Assembly: GCA_034432375.1 (NCBI GenBank)
Contig: DAOUCA010000118.1
Location: 10,248 to 74,247, forward strand
Length of the DNA: 64,000 nt
Reading direction: 5' to 3'
DNA from: JAHBVH01 sp034432375
GTDB lineage: Bacteria; Chloroflexota; Anaerolineae; Caldilineales; Caldilineaceae
Shown piece after piece: positions 57,714 through 64,000 of this stretch; positions within the stretch are counted from its first letter, which is position 1, and every line of letters starts with the position of its first letter. Below the pieces are notes generated by a model. It made no database searches. It was not told the DNA's origin and worked only from the letters and a program-made list of their open reading frames with translations. The translations under genes and the position numbers were made by a program.

Positions 57714-58862
57714 TTACGAAGTTACCAGATATCCATTGTTGCGCACCGCAACCTGAAACATTTCCTCCTCTAGCGTCAGCCCAAATCCTGGTGTAGCTGG
57801 AATCGTTACCATTCCCTCTTTCACCCCGTAATTGGACGCATCAAGCGCCGGTGTCGCCGCCTCATCCCACTCGATAAAGGTGAAGCCCTCAATCGCCGCG
57901 GCCAGATGACCCGCCGTATAATTACCGATATGGCCGCCGTAGTGATGGGGTGCACTGCGTACACGGCCGGCATCCAACTGTTGCCCAAGCGCCAGCCACC
58001 GGGTAAAGCTGTGGCCATGAATGTCATATTGCACGACGTTGATCAACCCTTCGCGTGCCCAGTCGACCAGCGGCGGCGCGGCCAGCCCTTCCCCGTCGGC
58101 AATCAACGTTGACAAGCCTTCGACGCGCAACCATTCCTGTAAATCTTTATAAAGCACGTTATCCTCGTGAAAGGCTTCTTCCATCCAATAGATGGTTTCT
58201 GCCGCCGTCTCCTGGAGCACCCGTTTGGTCAGGTTGAGATTGTAGCCATTATTGGCATCGATCATAATTTTAGCCGCCGGTCCAACGGCTGCGCGCACCG
58301 CTTTGACGATCAGAATATCGCGCTCGGTGCCGGCTTCGAGCGCCATGTGCCGCGCCCCGCGCCCGACTTTGATCTTGAAGTGGCGATGGTTGCGCTCATA
58401 CCCCTCACGCGCTTCCTCGGCAATCAAGGCCGCCGCCGCTTCGTGATCGGCAAGATGCAGATCGTCGAAGTAGAGCGAGGTGTCATAGCAGGGCACGGTA
58501 AGAGGGTCCGTAGCCGCTTTGCCAATAAAGCGTGCGGCCAGGGCATAGACCGGCAACTCGGCGCGCTTGGCGACCAAATCCCAAAGCGGGAAATCAAAGG
58601 TTCGTCCAAGCGCTGTGCTACCGCTGCCCATCAGAAAGAGATCCGCTAACGGTTTGCCGATAATCGTCTGCGCCAGCCGCGCATCGGTGCGACAGTGGCC
58701 AAAGCCGCTACTGCCATCCTCTGTGGTAATACGCGCAATCGGCAGACGGATGGTCAGGCCGTGGTCGCCCAGCCGTGCGTTTAGGCCGGCATGGCGTGGC
58801 CGGGTCGATTCGAGTTGCGCCCACTCAATTTTGGTGACGCGGCTATGTGTTGAGAGTTGCAT
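57714..58862 (-). CDS. Enolase-superfamily dehydratase/racemase
   Basis: The 382-residue protein has the mandelate racemase/muconate lactonizing fold. The barrel shows the Lys motif HFKIKVGRG, then metal ligands Asp in IMIDANNGYN, Glu in IYWMEEAF and Glu in LIADGEG. The late HHYGGHIGNYTAGH segment holds a candidate catalytic His. The Lys-x-Lys motif makes it more like the MLE/mandelate racemase branch than galactonate dehydratases. The substrate is unknown, but flanking sugar-acid genes suggest an aldonate or uronate. AAAGGAA stands before the ATG. Confidence 0.87.
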   Translation of the reverse strand: MQLSTHSRVTKIEWAQLESTRPRHAGLNARLGDHGLTIRLPIARITTEDGSSGFGHCRTDARLAQTIIGKPLADLFLMGSGSTALGRTFDFPLWDLVAKRAELPVYALAARFIGKAATDPLTVPCYDTSLYFDDLHLADHEAAAALIAEEAREGYERNHRHFKIKVGRGARHMALEAGTERDILIVKAVRAAVGPAAKIMIDANNGYNLNLTKRVLQETAAETIYWMEEAFHEDNVLYKDLQEWLRVEGLSTLIADGEGLAAPPLVDWAREGLINVVQYDIHGHSFTRWLALGQQLDAGRVRSAPHHYGGHIGNYTAGHLAAAIEGFTFIEWDEAATPALDASNYGVKEGMVTIPATPGFGLTLEEEMFQVAVRNNGYLVTS

Positions 58863-59029
58863 GGTGTTTCCTTTGTTCTATAGGTGAAAGGGTTGGTTCT
58901 AAAAGGATACAACGCGTCGCCGCAGATAACAACCGCAAGAATTGTCACGTTGTCCATCGCAGGCTATACTCCAGAAGAGAATGATCATAATTAATAGCCA
59001 ATAATCAACGGTTATACTCAGCTCTGAAT

Positions 59030-59068
59030 GGGAACCGGAGTTTTGCCAGGGTAGAAACTCCGGTTCCC
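59030..59068. repeat. 14-bp inverted repeat, GAACCGGAGTTT family
   Basis: GGGAACCGGAGTTT and its exact complement are separated by 11 nt. A related but expanded copy begins near 63870 and runs to the window end (AAAACTCCGGTT at 63989-64000). It lies in the 416-bp gap between divergent genes. Confidence 0.7.
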
Positions 59069-59151
59069 CTTTCCACCGCAGTATAATAATCAATTTTCGT
59101 AACTACTAACCCCACCTTAACCCTCACTGGCATTAAGTTAAGGGATAAGGT

Positions 59152-59216
59152 GTCATTCCTGCGCAGGCAGGAATCCATTGTGTAACCCTGTGGACCCCTG
59201 CCTGCGCAGGGGTAAC
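59152..59216. repeat. REP-like CCTGCGCAGG repeat
   Basis: GTCATTCCTGCGCAGGCAGG and an imperfect complement (CCCCTGCCTGCGCAGGGGTAAC) form a large hairpin. The same family forms the core of the nested repeat at 5452-5520. It ends about 60 bp before the start of the UxaB-like gene. Confidence 0.85.
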
Positions 59217-59278
59217 AATTTCACAAAATTGACGTTCCAATGAAATGAATCCAGTGACCGGAAAGTATTTGTAAACTC

Positions 59279-60415
59279 ATGACTACCGATAATGAAACTG
59301 TTCTCCAATTTGGCGGCGGCAATTTTTTGCGCGCCTTTGCCGATGTTTTTATCGATGAGGCCAATCGGGGAGCCGATCCCGTTGGCAAGGTTGTTGTCGT
59401 CCAATCCACCGCTAGCCGCCGGGCGGCACTGCTCAACGAACAAGGGGGGCGCTATCATGTCGTGACGCGTGGCCTTGTCGACGGGCAACAAGTCGATGAA
59501 ACACAAGCGGTGGCTAGCATCAGCCGTGGTCTGGTGGCGCAGGAGGAGTGGCCGGCTGTGCTAGCGGTGGCAACTGCGCCCCAACTACGCCTCATCATCT
59601 CCAATGTAACCGAAGCCGGCTATGGGTTGGACGAGGCAGATACGCGCTATTTGGATGGCACAGACGCGCCCGTCTCCTTTCCGGCCAAACTGCTTGCAGT
59701 GCTCCACGCCCGCTATCAAGCCGGCCAGCTAGGTGTGACGGTGCTGCCCTGCGAGTTGCTCGATCACAACGCCGACCGACTCTTGGCGCTGCTGCTCGAA
59801 CAGGCAGCCCTGTGGCAGTTGTCGGAACCCTTTCTAGCGTGGCTACAAAGCGAAGTCTACTGGCTTAATACGCTCGTCGACCGCATTGTTAGCGGCAAGC
59901 CGGCGGCGCATCCACTGCTGGCGACCGATCCACTCCTAACCGTTGCTGAACCTTTTGCCCAGTGGGTGATTGAAGGAGCGGGCCGCGACCGTGATCTCTT
60001 TGTTCATCCGGCGCTCATTGTTGTGGTTGATGTCGAACGCTATGCCCTGCGCAAGGTGCGCATTCTCAACGGCGCACATAGCGCGCTCGTCAGCAAAGCG
60101 CTGCCGATGGGCATCGTGACGGTGCGCGAAGGGGTAAATCACCCGGAAGTGGGGCCGTGGCTGCGACGCGTGCTCTTTGAAGAGATTGTGCCTACGGTGG
60201 CTGATCGGGTCGATGGGGCGGCGGAATTTGCGGCACAGGTACTCGAACGCTTTGCCAATCCCTTTCTCGATCACAAATTGGCGGACATTGCGCTGCACCA
60301 CAAAACCAAGGTGCAGGTACGGTTGCTCTCCACCTATCATGACTATCTGGCGCAACGGGGGACACCGCCACCCCTTTTGCATGCCCTCTTGACAGCGCAA
60401 AATTTTCTGCTATGA
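59279..60415 (+). CDS. UxaB-like tagaturonate reductase (altronate oxidoreductase), short form
   Basis: The 378-residue protein is a mannitol-dehydrogenase-family oxidoreductase closest to tagaturonate reductase, which interconverts tagaturonate and altronate with NADH in galacturonate breakdown. It shows LQFGGGNFLRAFADVFID (nucleotide-binding start), ISNVTEAGYG, the catalytic-site RILNGAHSALV and NPFLDHKLADIALHHKTK. UxaB proteins usually run to about 480 residues; this one stops soon after LPPLLHAL-like sequence, lacking roughly the last 100. The promoter of the metG leader overlaps its stop codon. Neighbouring enolase-superfamily dehydratases fit a sugar-acid pathway. Activity of the short form is uncertain. 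Confidence 0.82.
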   Translation: MTTDNETVLQFGGGNFLRAFADVFIDEANRGADPVGKVVVVQSTASRRAALLNEQGGRYHVVTRGLVDGQQVDETQAVASISRGLVAQEEWPAVLAVATAPQLRLIISNVTEAGYGLDEADTRYLDGTDAPVSFPAKLLAVLHARYQAGQLGVTVLPCELLDHNADRLLALLLEQAALWQLSEPFLAWLQSEVYWLNTLVDRIVSGKPAAHPLLATDPLLTVAEPFAQWVIEGAGRDRDLFVHPALIVVVDVERYALRKVRILNGAHSALVSKALPMGIVTVREGVNHPEVGPWLRRVLFEEIVPTVADRVDGAAEFAAQVLERFANPFLDHKLADIALHHKTKVQVRLLSTYHDYLAQRGTPPPLLHALLTAQNFLL

Positions 60416-60416
60416 T
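60389..60416 (+). promoter_or_regulatory. Near-consensus promoter of the metG leader
   Basis: TTGACA (60389-60394) and TATGAT (60411-60416) are 16 nt apart. The -10 box overlaps the TGA stop of the UxaB-like gene. Transcription should start near 60423, only about 3 nt before the leader-peptide ATG at 60426, so the leader ORF would be translated from an almost leaderless mRNA. Confidence 0.78.
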
Positions 60417-60425
60417 GTCTCTATC

Positions 60426-60563
60426 ATGAACCAATTAACCGTTGTCAGCCCTTTCAGCAAGCTTGCATCCTCAATGATGCGCATGGCCATGCAGATGTGT
60501 CGCTACACACCTGATGCTCCATGCTGTCTGCCGACGGGAGTGTGTCAACGGTTCACCGGCTAG
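60426..60563 (+). CDS. Met- and Cys-rich 45-residue leader peptide of metG
   Basis: An ATG-to-TAG frame of 46 codons begins about 3 nt from the predicted transcription start. Residues 17-24 read MMRMAMQM, five Met in eight residues, followed by a Cys; three further Cys appear in APCCLPTGVC. It has no ribosome-binding site, as expected for a leaderless start. It lies directly upstream of an intrinsic terminator and of metG. A run of codons for the amino acid charged by the downstream synthetase is the hallmark of attenuation leader peptides (compare pheM upstream of pheST). It is inferred to stall ribosomes when Met-tRNA is scarce. I am not aware of a described metG leader of this kind. Confidence 0.62.
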   Translation: MNQLTVVSPFSKLASSMMRMAMQMCRYTPDAPCCLPTGVCQRFTG

Positions 60564-60605
60564 CTTCCTAGCCGTTCACCAACGAAGAACACACTAATGT
60601 CAACA

Positions 60606-60634
60606 GGTCGTCCACAGCGTGGGCGGCCTTTTTT
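60606..60634 (+). terminator. Intrinsic terminator in the metG leader
   Basis: GGTCGTCCAC pairs with GTGGGCGGCC (10 bp with two G-U pairs, 3-nt loop) and is followed by six T. It lies 43 nt after the leader-peptide stop and about 210 nt before the metG ATG. Upstream, GTGTGT (60540-60545) can pair either with ACACAC at 60505-60510 or with ACACACT at 60589-60595, and GGCTAG/CTAGCC (60558-60573) forms a further hairpin. Confidence 0.78.
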
Positions 60635-60650
60635 GTTTTCCGGGGATTGG

Positions 60651-60727
60651 GCCACAGAGGACACGGAGAGCACAGAGGGCACAGAGAAGAGAGGGAAGAT
60701 AGAGAAGAGAGGGAAGAGAGAAGGGCA
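60651..60727. repeat. Purine-rich low-complexity tract
   Basis: Imperfect repeats of CACAGAGGACACGGAGAG and AGAGAAGAGAGGGAAGA make up this stretch between the leader terminator and metG. It is probably untranslated; the in-frame extension of the metG ORF through it would be almost only Arg and Glu and is rejected. Confidence 0.8.
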
Positions 60728-60731
60728 TGGG

Positions 60732-60794
60732 GCTTGTCACGCTGTAAGCGTCTCCAAGTTTGGCATACCGGAGATGTTCAGAGAGATGACAAGC
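60732..60794. repeat. REP-like repeat, GTCACGCTGTAAGCGTCT family, partly degenerate
   Basis: The left arm GCTTGTCACGCTGTAAGCGT is the same as at 39859-39880. The right arm is degenerate (GAGATGTTCAGAGAGATGACAAGC). It lies between the metG leader terminator and the metG start. Confidence 0.8.
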
Positions 60795-60844
60795 CCTGGA
60801 TGGCTAAATCATTTGGGTACGAATATGGAGCAGAGGAGTTATCA

Positions 60845-62443
60845 ATGAAGACGAGCCGAGAATTACCTGTGGGTGCAACGCCCCAGCGGTGGGCGATCAC
60901 CACATCGATCCCCTATGTCAACGCCGAGCCACATATCGGCCACGCATTAGAGATGGTGCAGGCCGATGCGCTAGCGCGCTACCATCGCCTGCGCGGTGAC
61001 GAGGTCCGGTTGCAGAGTGGGGCCGACGAAAATGCGCTCAAAAATGTGCAGGCGGCGGAACGGGCTGGGGTCGCGACGGCCACTTTGGTCGCGCAGAATG
61101 CCGCCCGTTTTCAAGCCCTGCAAGGGACGTTGACCCTATCGCTCGACGATTTTATCCGCACGAGCACGGAGGCGCGCCACTGGCAGGGCGTTGAAAAGAT
61201 CTGGCGGGCTTGTGCTGCCAACGGTGATATCTATCAACAGCCCTACGAGGGGTTGTACTGTGTGGGCTGCGAACTCTTTTACAGCGCCGAAGAATTGGTC
61301 GATGGCCGGTGCCCGATCCACGAGACGGTGCCTGAGGTGGTCGTTGAAGAGAATTACTTCTTTCGCCTCGCGCGCTATGAAGGTGCGCTTGAAGCGTTGA
61401 TCGAAAGTGACCGCCTACGTATCGTGCCCGAGAGCCGCAAAAATGAGGTACTCAGCTTTATCCGCGGCGGCCTCTGTGACTTTAGCATCTCGCGCAGTGC
61501 ACAGCGGGCCAAAGGTTGGGGGATCCCCGTGCCGGATGACCCCAGCCAGGTGATCTACGTCTGGTTTGACGCCCTGACCAACTACATCACCGGCCCCGGC
61601 TACGCGGAGAATGGGCCGGATTATCAGCGCTTCTGGTGCGAGGGCGATCAACGGCTACACCTCATCGGCAAGGATATCACCCGCTTTCACGCCATCTACT
61701 GGCCGGCGATGCTCCTCTCTGCCGGCCTGCCGCTGCCGACGACAATCCTCGTCCACGGCTTTATCACCATCGACGGCAACAAAGTGAGCAAAACCAAAGG
61801 CAACGTGATCGATCCGGTGGCGCTCGTCGAGCAATATGGCACCGACGCGCTGCGCTACTATCTGCTGCGCAAGGTGCCCACCACTGGCGATGCAAACTTT
61901 ACGCTCGACGAATTTGTGCTGACCTATAACGCCGACCTCGCCGATCAACTCGGCAACCTGCTGCAGCGGGTGGTCAAGATGGTCGAGCGCTACTGCGCGA
62001 GCACGATTCCACAAGCCGGTGCGTTGACGCCGCTTGACCAGGCATTGTGTACCCTTGCCCAATCTACCAAAGGGGAGATTGCCAGCGCCTTTGCGGACTT
62101 TGCCCTCCATCGTGCGGTGGAAGCCGTGCGTGCTTTGATTGTGGCGGCCAATAAATATGTCGTCGACGTCGCGCCGTGGACGCTGGCCAAAGCCGCTGCG
62201 CAAGGCGATACAGCCGTACAGGAACGGTTGCATACTGTCCTATATGTGCTGCTCGAAACACTGCGCCTAACCAGCCACTATCTGGCCCCCTTCCTGCCGG
62301 AGACGGCAGCGGCAATCGCACAGCAGCTCGGCTTGCCCGCAACGGCAAGCCAGGAAGAATGGCGGAGCGCCTTGCGGTGGGGGCGATTGCCCGCCGGCCA
62401 TCGTCTGCCGCCGGCCAAGCCGCTCTTTCCCAAAGGGATATGA
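60845..62443 (+). CDS. metG: Methionyl-tRNA synthetase
   Basis: The 532-residue class I synthetase charges tRNA-Met. It shows the first ATP motif EPHIGHALEMVQADALARYH, the connective zinc knuckle CVGCELFYSAEELVDGRCPIH, and the second ATP motif KVSKTKGNVIDP (KMSKS class). The anticodon-binding helical domain is at about residues 380-500. It lacks the C-terminal dimerising EMAP/tRNA-binding domain, like the shorter bacterial form. GAGGAG precedes ATG 60845; the 66 earlier in-frame codons run through low-complexity DNA and are not used. Expression is probably controlled by the Met-rich leader peptide and terminator upstream. Confidence 0.96.
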   Translation: MKTSRELPVGATPQRWAITTSIPYVNAEPHIGHALEMVQADALARYHRLRGDEVRLQSGADENALKNVQAAERAGVATATLVAQNAARFQALQGTLTLSLDDFIRTSTEARHWQGVEKIWRACAANGDIYQQPYEGLYCVGCELFYSAEELVDGRCPIHETVPEVVVEENYFFRLARYEGALEALIESDRLRIVPESRKNEVLSFIRGGLCDFSISRSAQRAKGWGIPVPDDPSQVIYVWFDALTNYITGPGYAENGPDYQRFWCEGDQRLHLIGKDITRFHAIYWPAMLLSAGLPLPTTILVHGFITIDGNKVSKTKGNVIDPVALVEQYGTDALRYYLLRKVPTTGDANFTLDEFVLTYNADLADQLGNLLQRVVKMVERYCASTIPQAGALTPLDQALCTLAQSTKGEIASAFADFALHRAVEAVRALIVAANKYVVDVAPWTLAKAAAQGDTAVQERLHTVLYVLLETLRLTSHYLAPFLPETAAAIAQQLGLPATASQEEWRSALRWGRLPAGHRLPPAKPLFPKGI

Positions 62444-62555
62444 TCTTTTACCTCGCAAAGGCTGATTGACCGCAGTGGCAGAATTTCAGATAATAGGGGT
62501 ATTCACACGGTGCGTCCTATCGAAGCTACTAATATCCAACCAAAGGAAAGAATTC

Positions 62556-63692
62556 ATGAAAATCACTGAAATCCGCACCCTGATCAGTTGGGCCGGCTTG
62601 CGTAACTGGGTCCTCGTCAAAGTCATGACCGACAGCGGGATCTATGGCTGGGGTGAGGCGACCCTGGAGGGGCGCGAGCGGACAGTTGAAGCGTGCGTCA
62701 AACAATTTGCCTCGGTGCTGATCGGCGAGGATCCACTGCGGCGGGAGCACCATTGGCAGCGCCTCTATCGCCACCACTTCTGGCGCGGTGGACCAGTCGG
62801 TAACTCGGCGATTGCCGCGCTCGACCATGCGCTCTGGGATATTGCCGGCAAAGCCTATGGCGTGCCGCTCTACCAGATGCTCGGCGGCGCGGCGCGCGAT
62901 TCGCTGCGCCTCTACACCCACGTCGGCATCTATCAGCCGGAACTGATGATTGAGGACGCGCAACGCGATGTCGCCGATGGTTTCACGGCGATGAAGACCG
63001 GCGCGTGGCGCGGCAGCGGCGGCGTGCCGGAGGCGGAACGGATCGCTGCCTTTGCCGAGCGCATTGGCGCGCTGCGACAGGCGGTCGGTCCCCAAATCGG
63101 CATCATGGTCGATGACCACGGACGCGGGCAACCCTCCAACGCGGTGCGGTTGATGCATGCGCTCGAACCTTACGGCCTGCTCTTCTTCGAGGAGCCAACC
63201 CAGCCGGATGATCTGGATGGGTTACAGCGGCTGCGCCAAGCCGACCCGCAGATGGATCTGGCGACGGGGGAGCGGCTCTATTCCAAATGGGAGTATCGCC
63301 GGTTGTTGGAGGGGCGCTATGTCGATGTGATCCAGCCTGATCTCTGCCACGCTGGTGGGATCAGCGAAGTCAAGAAGATCGCGGCGATGGCCGAGGCCTA
63401 TTATGTCAAAGTGGCACCGCACAACCCGCAGGGGCCAATCTCGACGGCGGCAGCGGCGCATCTCTGCTTAGCCATTCCTAACTTTCTGATCCTCGAATAT
63501 GTACGCCAGGAACCCTATCGCGATGGGGCGATGCAAGAGGCGTGGAGCGTGAAAGATGGGCAGCTCTATGTGCCGGATCGGCCGGGGTTGGGCGTGGAGT
63601 TGAACGAAGCGGTGCTGCTGGCGAACCCGCCTCGCCTCGACCGCACACCGGCGCAGGCGTTTGGGGCCGATGGCAGCGTCTTTGATATTTGA
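62556..63692 (+). CDS. D-galactonate dehydratase-like enolase-superfamily enzyme
   Basis: The 378-residue protein matches the galactonate dehydratase type. It has MTDSGIYGWGEATLEGRERT, ALDHALWDIAGKAYGVPLY, metal ligands Asp in IMVDDHGRG, Glu in LFFEEPTQPD and Glu in ATGERLYSKWEYR, and the catalytic His in VAPHNPQGPI. This is the D-x-H-G / E-E-P / G-E pattern of enzymes that dehydrate D-galactonate or related aldonates. ATG 62556 is chosen because AAGGAAAG stands just before it and MKITEIRTLISW begins the homology; the ORF is open 30 codons further. It follows metG by 112 bp on the same strand. Confidence 0.92.
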   Translation: MKITEIRTLISWAGLRNWVLVKVMTDSGIYGWGEATLEGRERTVEACVKQFASVLIGEDPLRREHHWQRLYRHHFWRGGPVGNSAIAALDHALWDIAGKAYGVPLYQMLGGAARDSLRLYTHVGIYQPELMIEDAQRDVADGFTAMKTGAWRGSGGVPEAERIAAFAERIGALRQAVGPQIGIMVDDHGRGQPSNAVRLMHALEPYGLLFFEEPTQPDDLDGLQRLRQADPQMDLATGERLYSKWEYRRLLEGRYVDVIQPDLCHAGGISEVKKIAAMAEAYYVKVAPHNPQGPISTAAAAHLCLAIPNFLILEYVRQEPYRDGAMQEAWSVKDGQLYVPDRPGLGVELNEAVLLANPPRLDRTPAQAFGADGSVFDI

Positions 63693-63769
63693 ACAGGTTT
63701 GCTCGTTCTACGCTCTAGACCATGTGGTAACCGGAAATCTTTACAAACAGAGCAAGTTTTTCTTTGTCG

Positions 63770-63832
63770 ACACGGATTGATAGAAACACGGATGAATTAT
63801 TTTGAAAAATCCGTGTTTCCCACAATCCGTGT
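63770..63832 (+). terminator. Double-stem hairpin after the last dehydratase gene
   Basis: ACACGGATTG (63770-63779) with CAATCCGTGT (63823-63832) encloses GAAACACGGAT (63783-63793) with ATCCGTGTTTC (63809-63819). It lies about 80 bp past the stop codon. It can act as terminator but also looks like a repeat built from ACACGGAT units. Confidence 0.6.
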
Positions 63833-63906
63833 TCACAAAAGCTCTTGGTTTGAGGCGTAGCTTCGCTGCTATACTCAAATCAGAATGAAACCCCTAGTTT
63901 CGGCCA

Positions 63907-63972
63907 GCGTGCGTCGCACTGACGGAAGCATCTAGCGGACTGGAAGCAGTTGGCGGTCAGTGCGACGCACGC
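63907..63972. repeat. 17-bp perfect inverted repeat at window end
   Basis: GCGTGCGTCGCACTGAC and its exact complement are separated by 32 nt. The block is itself bracketed by sequence like the GAACCGGAGTTT repeat of 59030-59068 (CCCCTAGTTTCGG at about 63890 and AAAACTCCGGTT at the end), so it may be an insertion into a copy of that repeat. The element runs off the window. Confidence 0.75.
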
Positions 63973-64000
63973 GATCCCGTTGGTCCGCAAAACTCCGGTT

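Noticed and set aside
60538..60600. tRNA-like sequence (two GTTCACC copies with a GGCTAG stem)
   Set aside because: No cloverleaf, acceptor stem or proper T-loop can be drawn. It fits hairpins of the metG leader instead.
60416..60640. T-box or SAM riboswitch upstream of metG
   Set aside because: I found neither a T-box antiterminator sequence (TGGxACCGCG-like) nor the conserved SAM-I core. The Met-rich ORF explains the leader better.
60647..60844. N-terminal extension of metG to base 60647
   Set aside because: The extra 66 codons run through a purine repeat and a REP-like element, give Arg/Glu-rich nonsense, and ATG 60845 has its own GAGGAG.

Overview
The window looks like chromosomal DNA of a filamentous or Gram-positive-like member of the Chloroflexota (Anaerolineae/Caldilineales-like). 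This is inferred from family content: DUF4012 and DUF2723 proteins, Thr/Pro-rich secreted lipoproteins, Tat-dependent lipoprotein binding proteins, PPC-domain secreted proteases, and large secreted proteins ending in a short FLPL-type tail. GC content is moderate, coding is dense on both strands, and many intergenic gaps carry palindromic REP-like or MITE-like repeats. I saw no tRNA, rRNA, CRISPR array or prophage.

Layout. 0-5.3 kb: 3' part of a Kup potassium transporter, an ABC-F ATPase with a long 5' leader carrying two similar terminators, two c-type cytochromes and a NosL-type copper lipoprotein. 5.6-12.5 kb: a plus-strand envelope/exopolysaccharide block (sortase-fold lipoprotein lacking the catalytic Cys, fused GT2/polyprenyl-phosphate sugar transferase, SH3 protein, DUF2723, DUF4012). 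12.5-15.9 kb: sirtuin, MOSC, VOC, and an ECF sigma factor with a likely membrane anti-sigma partner. 16-22 kb: a complete five-gene Opp/Dpp peptide ABC operon. 22.3-27.1 kb: FtsX-like permease, Dabb protein, and an IS110-family transposase.

28-43.4 kb: a minus-strand island of four large secreted proteins with clan-CD (caspase/gingipain/legumain-like) His/Cys motifs. They are joined to CARDB, PPC, FN3, Ig-like and plant-type LRR modules, and all four end in a [VI][FY]LP[FLI][VI] tail. A fibre-like secreted protein lies immediately upstream of one of them. 44-47.3 kb: a CUT1 sugar ABC transporter (binding protein plus two permeases, no ATPase). 47.4-51.5 kb: a NarX-type soluble histidine kinase, a NarL regulator, a stand-alone receiver, and a LuxR-type protein whose receiver has lost the phosphorylation Asp. 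52-63.7 kb: lipid kinase, sugar-acid catabolism (TIM-barrel isomerase, MFS transporter, three enolase-superfamily dehydratases, UxaB-like oxidoreductase), a nucleotidyltransferase toxin-antitoxin-like pair, and metG.

The most interesting undescribed element is upstream of metG. A near-consensus promoter overlapping the end of the uxaB-like gene should start a transcript within a few bases of a 45-codon ORF containing five Met codons in eight. It is followed by alternative pairing segments and an intrinsic terminator before metG. This looks like ribosome-mediated attenuation of methionyl-tRNA synthetase, analogous to pheM-pheST of E. coli. The ABC-F leader has a related design: strong promoter, short ORF and duplicated terminators. 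The clan-CD protease island with a shared C-terminal tail is the second candidate system.
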